Source: Pelobates cultripes
Lineage: Eukaryota > Chordata > Amphibia > Anura > Pelobatidae
NCBI GenBank assembly: GCA_933207985.1
Contig: OW240921.1
Coordinates: forward strand, 109,484,069 to 109,548,068
Length of the DNA: 64,000 bases
Direction of reading: 5' to 3'
This document shows, in pieces, positions 58,801-64,000 of the stretch; positions within the stretch are counted from its first letter, which is position 1; every line of letters starts with the position of its first letter. The notes under the pieces are model-generated. The model had not been told where the DNA came from. It did no database searches and saw only the letters and a program-made list of their open reading frames with translations. The position numbers and the translations under genes were made by a program.

Positions 58801-60212
58801 TGAGCTTGGTAGAGTAAATTTGTGTACTAGTAAGGAGGTCTGTGCTCGATGGAAAAATGTATATAGTTTTACTTCAAATCTTTGTCCCATTAGAATGACT
58901 CTCAAAAGAATACATGGAAATAAATAAGCTGCTTTTTTTTCCAGGTATTTGCGAGTAGTCTTGCCTCTCTTCTGTTAGATTTAGCATATTCTTCCATTGA
59001 TGGACACTCTAAGCACTGTAACCACTAAAGTCTGTGGTAGTGGTTATGGTGTTCGGAGACTCCTGGTGGCATCCCATGGTCTGTGTCAAACTATTTTTGA
59101 GCGTTTTGACACATCCAAGGGTCTCCCGGGTGCCCCTGACTTGGACTTGCGCTCATTAGGCTGCTAACGCGCAAGTTATACTTCTATATTAGTAGTGTCA
59201 ATTGTGTCCAGATTTGGATGGTATTGATTGGCTAAGTAAATACTTTTCCCATGAAGAATTCTGTATAAGATAAGGATACTATTTTCTTTTATAGAATGAT
59301 GTTCTAAAAATGAAATGTGTGATTCATGCCTCTGCTTCTTATATGAAGTATGTGCAGCATTCTGTATTACATTCTTCCTTTGTCTTGCTGCAGATCCTCG
59401 AAGGACAGTTAAAAGCTCATTTAATTCTTGATGATCCTGCTGGCAACAGCTACCTCCAGGTAACAAACAAACCTCTTTTAATTGTGGAGTTCCAACAGCT
59501 CTCCCGAATATAACCATTCTGAGGTTTTTAGCAAAATTTTCACTCGCCAGTTGTGAGTGGAAATTTTGTGTGTGTGTGTATATTATAAATTTACATGGAC
59601 CTACTCTGGGGCAGAGATGCGGTTAGCATTCTGTTTCATCTGCCTGGATCCATGTCATGGGCGTACCATATCGTCTGTGAGAGTACAAACTGGCTGTGGA
59701 AGGTACTGTGACACCACGAGATCCTCCACAGAGAATCTATTGAATGTGCAGTGAGATGTATAAAATGGCAATGGAAGCTGTGAGAAGCTCTGTCCTTTCC
59801 CTCGTCACCCGAACTGTCTTGTAAGGCAAAGTAGTCCCTAGTCTGTCTTACATCTATTACAACCTATATGTTATATAAAATAAAAAAAGTGATAATAGTG
59901 CTTTAAATTTGTTGAAGAAATAATAAATTGATTTGTTAAATATATTTTTTGACCTAGAATGTGCAGGCATTTAAATTTTTTTTAAAAGCTTGGTGGACTT
60001 TTTTTATTGTTCTGTAATGGCATTCTCTTTTTTTTTTTTTTCATTCCTATTCCTAATGATGACCCTGACTCGCTCTCTCCCTGCAGAATGTTTATGCACC
60101 AGAACAAGACCCAGAAATGACGATAGAAAGGTACGAGCGGACATTTGAACAGAATGAAGATCTGGGAATTAATGACATGAAAACCGAGGGATATGAAGAG
60201 AATGGCTGTTAA
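39234..60212 (+). CDS. zpr1: Zinc finger protein ZPR1, 14 coding exons, 443 aa
   Basis: CDS exons: 39,234-39,338; 42,938-43,099; 44,391-44,481; 46,614-46,684; 46,918-47,004; 47,579-47,701; 48,712-48,783; 49,407-49,473; 55,002-55,072; 56,167-56,256; 56,540-56,650; 58,697-58,786; 59,394-59,459; 60,087-60,212. The joined length is 1,332 bp with no stop; human ZPR1 is 459 aa. Two ZPR1 domains each carry a C4 zinc finger of identical spacing: C29-x2-C32-x25-C58-x2-C61 and C245-x2-C248-x25-C274-x2-C277. Family-typical blocks include [35 protein letters not shown] and [16 protein letters not shown]. Known family roles: binding eEF1A, SMN and receptor tyrosine kinase tails, moving between cytoplasm and nucleus. 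Intron 1 is a huge exon-derived repeat and intron 8 is U12-type. Introns hold a MITE, Tc1, LINE, solo LTR and hAT insertions. Confidence 0.97.
39309..41400 (+). repeat. Minisatellite made from ZPR1 exon 1 3' end plus splice donor
   Basis: The segment GAATCCCTCTGTATGAACTG followed by CTACAAGAACGTGAG, which is the last ten codons of exon 1 ([10 protein letters not shown]) plus the intron donor GTGAG, recurs about 32 times, separated by variable (GA)n and sometimes by CAGAGCATGGGGAG. About 22 copies keep AAGAACGTGAG exactly. Copies from about 40,020 to 40,545 carry many single-base indels, while flanking copies are clean. The first copy is the real exon end (39,338); the last full copy ends near 41,350. 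Long open frames on both strands here are repeat artefacts apart from exon 1 itself. Confidence 0.95.
41380..42280. repeat. Second intron 1 minisatellite (GCATGGGGAGCT + GA tract)
   Basis: About 30 copies of a 25-40 bp unit GGCATGGGGAGCTCAGAGAG, a derivative of the spacer seen between exon-derived copies (CAGAGCATGGGGAGCTAGAG). It appears to be the same array after loss of the exon piece. Confidence 0.9.
42281..42660. repeat. Third intron 1 minisatellite, about 60-bp unit
   Basis: Units with GGGCATGGCGGGGAGTTTGG, then GGGTATTGGGCATAGGAGGA, then GCAGAGGGTGACACC, about five copies, the central ones near-identical. It continues the GCATGG theme of the preceding array. Confidence 0.88.
43175..44140. 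other. ZPR1 intron 2: interspersed MITE fragments
   Basis: TTACTCCAAGCACCATGACC...CATGGTGCCTGGAG at 43,183-43,230 resembles 11,887-11,950. A CATAACCACTGTAGCGTGC block sits near 44,095. No coding sequence beyond the flanking exons. Confidence 0.5.
44522..44984. mobile_element. TTAA-flanked MITE (piggyBac-like) in ZPR1 intron 3
   Basis: Starts TTAAAGGGACACCCCAGGCA and ends with the inverted GAGTCCCTTTAA, with TTAA at each outer edge. The interior contains short palindromes (CCAGACCACTT / AGTGGTCTGG). Relatives lie at about 3,550-3,940, 48,995-49,175 and 63,880 to the window end. Confidence 0.75.
45128..46190 (+). mobile_element. Degraded Tc1-like transposon in ZPR1 intron 3
   Basis: Terminal inverted repeats TACAATGATCAGCCACAACA (left) and, inverted, TACACTGATCACCCACAAGA (right), at TA dinucleotides. 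Inside, a Tc1/mariner transposase relic is readable: DFDKGQIV near 45,300 and [12 protein letters not shown] near 45,935, the latter containing the second catalytic Asp of the DDE triad. Stops and frameshifts separate the pieces, so it is dead. Confidence 0.85.
45721..45987 (+). pseudogene. Tc1-like transposase fragment
   Basis: An 82-codon open stretch encodes the middle of a Tc1 DDE transposase ([12 protein letters not shown], then the [12 protein letters not shown] block). The normal enzyme is about 340 aa; the DNA-binding N terminus and the last catalytic residue are not in this frame. Confidence 0.8.
47903..47973. mobile_element. Miniature TTAA element
   Basis: 71 bp: TTAACCCCTTAAGGAC at the left, inverted GTCCTTACGGGGTTAA at the right, one mismatch, with TTAA at both edges. 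Confidence 0.75.
49474..49481 (+). promoter_or_regulatory. U12-type 5' splice site of ZPR1 intron 8
   Basis: GTATCCTT immediately follows ...AAACTAGTGC at the end of exon 8. It is the exact minor-spliceosome donor consensus. Using it gives the MKLVQIPHF junction expected for ZPR1; the overlapping upstream GTGCGT would shift the frame. Confidence 0.88.
49803..50534 (-). mobile_element. CR1/L2-type LINE 3' fragment
   Basis: Minus-strand reverse-transcriptase C-terminal region (frame 50,484-49,897, 195 codons): [24 protein letters not shown] and [11 protein letters not shown] are typical of CR1/L2-clade ORF2 ends. Its 3' end runs into the short microsatellite TTTCTATGTTTCTATG. 5'-truncated as usual for LINEs. 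It sits in ZPR1 intron 8. Confidence 0.88.
50739..51711 (+). mobile_element. Solo LTR with 5-bp target duplication
   Basis: A 973-bp unit begins TGTGGCAAAC and ends CCGCTACA (TG...CA) and is flanked by ACTTT on both sides (50,734-50,738 and 51,712-51,716). It contains AATAAA at 51,567-51,572 preceded by a TATA-like GCATAAATAC, the order of an LTR promoter and poly(A) signal. No internal retroviral region is attached. Orientation is inferred from the poly(A) signal. It is unrelated in sequence to the LTRs at 31 and 37.6 kb. Confidence 0.75.
52888..53099. mobile_element. Foldback element, about 85-bp arms
   Basis: ATTCAAAAGGAATAAATGCA...CCATAGAAAGTG is mirrored after a 40-bp centre (GTTTCGGTTCAGCAGAACC) by CACTTTCTATGG...TTATTCCTTTTGAAT. 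Only a few mismatches, so relatively young. It is non-coding. Confidence 0.85.
53160..53480. repeat. Degenerate TGTATGTCTCTGTATG repeat
   Basis: Pyrimidine/GT-rich short-unit array next to the foldback element. Frames across it give V/C/S low-complexity peptides only. Confidence 0.75.
53783..54171. mobile_element. TTAA-flanked MITE (piggyBac-like)
   Basis: Left TTAAAGGAACACTATAG, right inverse TTAAAGGGACACTATAG (16 of 17 match), TTAA at both edges, 389 bp, no coding. Confidence 0.85.
54553..54767. mobile_element. Foldback element, about 105-bp arms
   Basis: AGCAAAAAAGATTCCTTGGC...CTCTTGGTAGGTCG arms, inverted around an almost loopless centre (TTTTTCAAGCTTAAAAAAG). The centre has the CGAAACGTTG / AAGAGGTC signature. 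It is non-coding, in ZPR1 intron 8. Confidence 0.88.
54983..55001 (+). promoter_or_regulatory. U12-type branch site and acceptor of ZPR1 intron 8
   Basis: TTCCTTGAC, matching the TTCCTTRAC minor-spliceosome branch consensus, stands about 11 nt upstream of the AG at 55,001. There is no polypyrimidine tract between, as expected for U12 introns. Confidence 0.88.
57263..58083. mobile_element. hAT-type non-autonomous element in ZPR1 intron 11
   Basis: Termini CAGTGGTTCCCAAACT / AGTTTTGGGAACCACTG, flanked by perfect 8-bp duplications AGCTAGCC (57,255-57,262 and 58,084-58,091). 821 bp, GC-rich left half, CA-rich middle, no transposase frame. Confidence 0.9.
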
Positions 60213-61577
60213 CCAGACATGCTGGTGGACTCCTTACTCCTTAATATAATACAGACTGAGCATTCACGTGGTTTTCCTAGCGAGTAGTGCTTGCAGGTTA
60301 TCAGAATATGGGTTGGAAGAGTCTAATTGGAACACAGGATAACATTTTAGTGTGAATTTTTCAAATGTAACATTATATGGGAACATATAGCCGAGAAACA
60401 ATTCCTAGCAGCTACAATCTGCTAAAATGTTGTGTTAAGTCTAATTCCCTACTCCTCTGGTATTGTGGGTCTCCAAATAGGAGAAAGCAGGGGCAATCAT
60501 GGTATAAAGAGCTTTACTTGTTGGCCATCAACAGACTTGTATTTATCAGCCTCTAAGTTTCTATTCATGCTAATCACGCTGCCTATTGAATGTGCGGGCT
60601 GGATTTATTTAGGACAGCAATTTCTGTTATTGATCCTCAGACGTTAATGCCTTATCCCCTTTGTACAAATTAGTTAAGATATATTGAATAGAGAGATTGC
60701 CCTCTCATCACACAAGAATGATTTATAGACCTGCATTTCAGGGGATATGGCAATCTAGTGTGAAAACTGGTCTTTGGCTAATTAGGGAAAAAAACATCAA
60801 AAATATTTTTTTTGGGGGGGGGGGGAATAATTTCAATTCAAAATATATCTGCTTGCTTCACTCTAGATATTCTCTGTAAAATCACAGATCCTAGAGATTG
60901 GGGCCAATGTTTCTTTATTTAAGGCCAGTATGAGCCAAATTTAAGTTAATGTGAATGCCTTTCTTAGTGTTCATTTTAGAAAGCAATGTATTATCATTAG
61001 CAATGCATTTTAGGAATCTAAAATCCTATTTTGAAGGATTTATGCTGCAGTGTAAATTAAGAAAGATTGTAACTATGTAGACACAAATTTAGCATGTTAT
61101 ACCCAGATCATTAAAGTTTAACGGCCATGCAAAAGCCACATGGTAGAAGTTTTCTAAATAATACAGTTTGATCTACACTTTACTTTCAAAGCGCTATTTA
61201 ATGTATATAATTCTATAATTCATTTCATTTTAGAATGTGGCCACAAATGTGCCATCTGTAAGATAATGCGGTTGGCTGCTTATGTCCACCTAACTCACTG
61301 ACCTGTAATACCTAGTTTATAAGGCTGTGCATCTAGAATTTGTGGATTGCACTTTTGGAATTGTGGGTGCCTGTAGGCAGAGCCCCCCCAACAATTCTTA
61401 TATTTTCTTACCTTCTGTTTGCCCTTTCTTTGGCAATACTAGACTAAGCAAGATCAGAACCAAAAAGTGTTGTTTTTTTTTTTTTTTTTTTGGTCCAGGT
61501 ATTTTGTGGCCGGTGCAAGGCCCACACTAATGACTGGTGGTAGTATAACTTAAAACCTATGTATTTTATATAATAAA
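60213..61577 (+). other. ZPR1 3' UTR with poly(A) signal
   Basis: Non-coding sequence after the TAA. AATAAA at 61,572-61,577 is a good candidate; further AATAAA motifs at about 61,674 and 61,860-61,880 allow alternative ends. No T/G-rich element was scored. Confidence 0.5.
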
Positions 61578-61889
61578 GCAGTAGAATGCTTAAAAACCTT
61601 GGTTTGCTGTATGTAGTCAGTCTGCTATTGTAATAGGACTCTTTACTGTCTGCATCTAATCATGCCCCTAGACAATAAAACAAAAGTAAGATGTGCTTGA
61701 ATAATATATTGGTGGTAGACAGGTTCTGCTTGCAGGAGCTACCAGTGTAATAAAAGCAGGGTTTAAAGTGTCCTGTCAATAGAAGAAACAAAAATTGAAG
61801 CTTAAAGCAATCTGTTTGTTAGGACTGGTATTCATTATTTGTGTTTTTTTTTCTCTGATCAATAAACTGTTTTTCAAATAAAATACAAA

Positions 61890-63870
61890 AAGGTTTCCTA
61901 TATGACTCCTTGAAACATTCATGCATTTTGTGGTAGTCTGTCACCAATACAGACTCTCCTCCTCCAATCGCTGTCCCAGTATATGTGACCTTTGCTAGAG
62001 GATATGGAATCTATAAAGAGCAAATTCTAGGGATTTAGGGGCTATTTACGAAACTGCAAGATTTTGTGACTTGGAAAAAGAAAAGTTATAAGCTGGATGC
62101 GAACTCTTCTAATGTTATATGGAGAAGTGTGCCAATTATTAATTAAATATGAAACAACTATCCATGTTGCAATGATAGGTGGACACTAAAATTCATAATG
62201 AAAGATTGAAGAATCTGGTCAGAAGCATTTTTCGCCCTTTATTTCAAGAACTTATCTCCTCAAGTGACTTTTTCAGTTCATCACTGACATGTTCTACAGT
62301 GTCGTTGTTACTCTGTATTTTCAATACATTCCTTTCAGGACTAAAGATGATGAAGAGGCACTAGGTAATAATTTTTTTTTTTTTTTTTTTTTAAAGTGAT
62401 CTTGTTAATTGCTTTAATATTCAATGTAAACCGGACATGTGACATAACTTGTTTTGTTGACAACATCCAAGCGAACCAGAATATATTTTTAATATACACT
62501 TCCCTTCCTAATTTTTTTTTTTTTTAGGGCTTAGATTTAAAACACACACGTAAACATTTGTATATCACAGGACAGTTAGTCGCCTCATTTGAAATTAAAA
62601 TAGAACGAAAAAATAAAAGGCTAAACCATCATGTCTAATTGTAGTTGGAACTTAAACTAGGCATAGTAAGTTAGGCATATATGTCTCAATATAAACAACA
62701 TGCCAAGCTCATAAATATGTAGAGCTATTGTTTGGCAGACATTTTCCTTTATAAAGTGAATTAATTATGCCTCTATAAACATATATATATATATATATAT
62801 ATCCCATATCTCTCCTTTTTATATGATTTTTATAATTTAATAAATTCTGGTTATTTATATTATTCAATAGCTATCTGTTGATGTAGTTTCTGTGTATGTG
62901 GTATCTTTAGTGATTAAATGAACTGTTCGGTGAATCCAATAAGCCAGGATGGCTTCCGACAGTGGGATTTCACTTCTTTTTCGTACTTTGTTACGGTATA
63001 TTATCAGCCGATACTAATAATGGATATTCATCTTAACCGTTTATTAAAAGAGAGACCTCAATTGGAGATGGAAGCCATCAATCGATTGACGTCAAAAGCA
63101 GTATACTCCTCCTACAATATTCCCACGTGGGTGCTATTCAAACGTCATTAATGACGTATTATGGCCTTGATGTTGATTGGCCATTTAGATAGCCCCACGT
63201 GGGTGTAATTGAAACGTCCTGGACAGGAGTGGAAATATATGCCACTGGGGCTAGATGTGTATTAAGGAGGCCAATCCAATGAGAGCAAAAGATAATGGCA
63301 CTATAATAAATGAAAACAGTGTAGCTAGAAGAAGACTTGAGAAGCTAATGGTGACATGCTTTACAAACACACTTTTGTGTTCTTGGAGTTGGGTGATCGT
63401 TGTGGCTGGAGCCATCCTTTTAGTGAGATGGACTGTTAAACGACTCTGTGGCTTGGCACTGCTTGTGGGTACTTGCAATGTCCATCTATGAGGGCTGCAC
63501 AGCGATACCTGGGTAACGCATTCCTCCGGCCCCAGACTTGTCCCAGAATTAACACCACTTGACCACGAACATGGTTGCTGATCGAGTCAAAGCCCTTCCA
63601 TTGCAGGATACTGCGGCAGGCCTTAGAGAGCGGTCAAGTGGGTTGTCTTCTGGGTGCTTTCTGCGTGTGGATGGTGTACTGGGGTCTTTCCCCCAATGGC
63701 CCTCGGCCTGGCAAGACTGATGCATGCCGAGGGAATCCCTCCAACCTTTCTCCGCCATACTACAAGCTTCTCCTTGTGGACAGAAAATCCAGTACTGTCA
63801 GACAATCCTCCAGCTTCACCCCAATTTTTTTTTTTAATTATAGCCTCTACTTTGGTCATAGTGTGTTAGT
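61890..63870. other. Downstream intergenic DNA, no gene seen
   Basis: AT-rich with an (AT)n microsatellite (62,781-62,801) and poly-T runs. Short frames near 63,255-63,869 have no recognisable domain. Confidence 0.45.
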
Positions 63871-63879
63871 GGATGCTGT

Positions 63880-64000
63880 TTAAAGGACCACTCTAGGCAC
63901 CCAGACCACTTCAGCTTAATGAAGTGGTCTGGGTGCCAAGTCCAGCTAGGGTTAACCCATTTTTTCATAAACATAGTTTCAGAGAATGGGTTAAGCCTTC
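63880..64000. mobile_element. Left end of a MITE running off the window
   Basis: TTTAAAGGACCACTCTAGGC, then CACCCAGACCACTTCAG with an internal hairpin (GAAGTGGTCTGGGTGCC). Same family as 44,522-44,984. Confidence 0.7.

Noticed and set aside
63255..63883. Several overlapping short frames near the right end
   Set aside because: No domain or splice support; overlapping on both strands.

Overview
This is vertebrate nuclear DNA, most likely from an anuran amphibian. The split genes are vertebrate apolipoprotein and ZPR1 genes. The repeats (TTAA-flanked MITEs, long foldback elements, hAT and Tc1 elements, a CR1/L2 LINE with an ATGTTTCT-type tail) are of the sort found in frog genomes. The species call is inference; I did not identify one.

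Layout. (1) 1-18,100: two tandem, same-strand (-) apolipoprotein A-IV genes with identical exon architecture (CDS exons of 49, 127 and 928 bp, 367 aa each), conserved TATA boxes and conserved poly(A) sites. (2) 18,100-27,000: simple repeats, then a divergently oriented (+) apolipoprotein C-III-like gene of four exons, the first non-coding, with an HNF4-type site upstream of its TATA box. The head-to-head A4/C3 pair matches the mammalian APOA4-APOC3 arrangement. (3) 27,116-29,710: a 2.6 kb hAT-type element with 8-bp target duplications, made largely of minisatellites and holding a 100-N assembly gap. (4) 31,002-38,002: a gamma-like endogenous retrovirus on the minus strand with LTRs that differ at one of 425 positions, yet with most of pol deleted and env broken. 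(5) 39,000-61,600: the complete ZPR1 gene (+), 14 coding exons, 443 aa, starting in a CpG-rich promoter.

The most unusual feature is in ZPR1 intron 1. The 3' end of exon 1, which encodes the first CxxC half of zinc finger 1 together with its splice donor, has been amplified into about 32 tandem copies separated by (GA)n. It fades into two further minisatellites, so nearly the whole 3.6 kb intron is tandem repeat, much of it derived from coding sequence and splice sites. A second special intron, between exons 8 and 9, carries textbook U12-type (minor spliceosome) signals, and using them restores the expected protein.

How the genes relate: the A4 and C3 products are secreted amphipathic-helix proteins of triglyceride-rich lipoproteins and HDL, expected to be expressed in liver and intestine under HNF4. 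ZPR1 is a ubiquitous zinc-finger protein and the usual flank of the APOA5/A4/C3/A1 cluster. Relative to ZPR1 the A4-C3 pair is inverted compared with human, and no APOA5 is seen between C3 and ZPR1. The rest of the window is introns and spacers filled with MITEs, foldbacks, a Tc1 relic, a LINE fragment, a solo LTR and microsatellites. No tRNA, rRNA or CRISPR was found.
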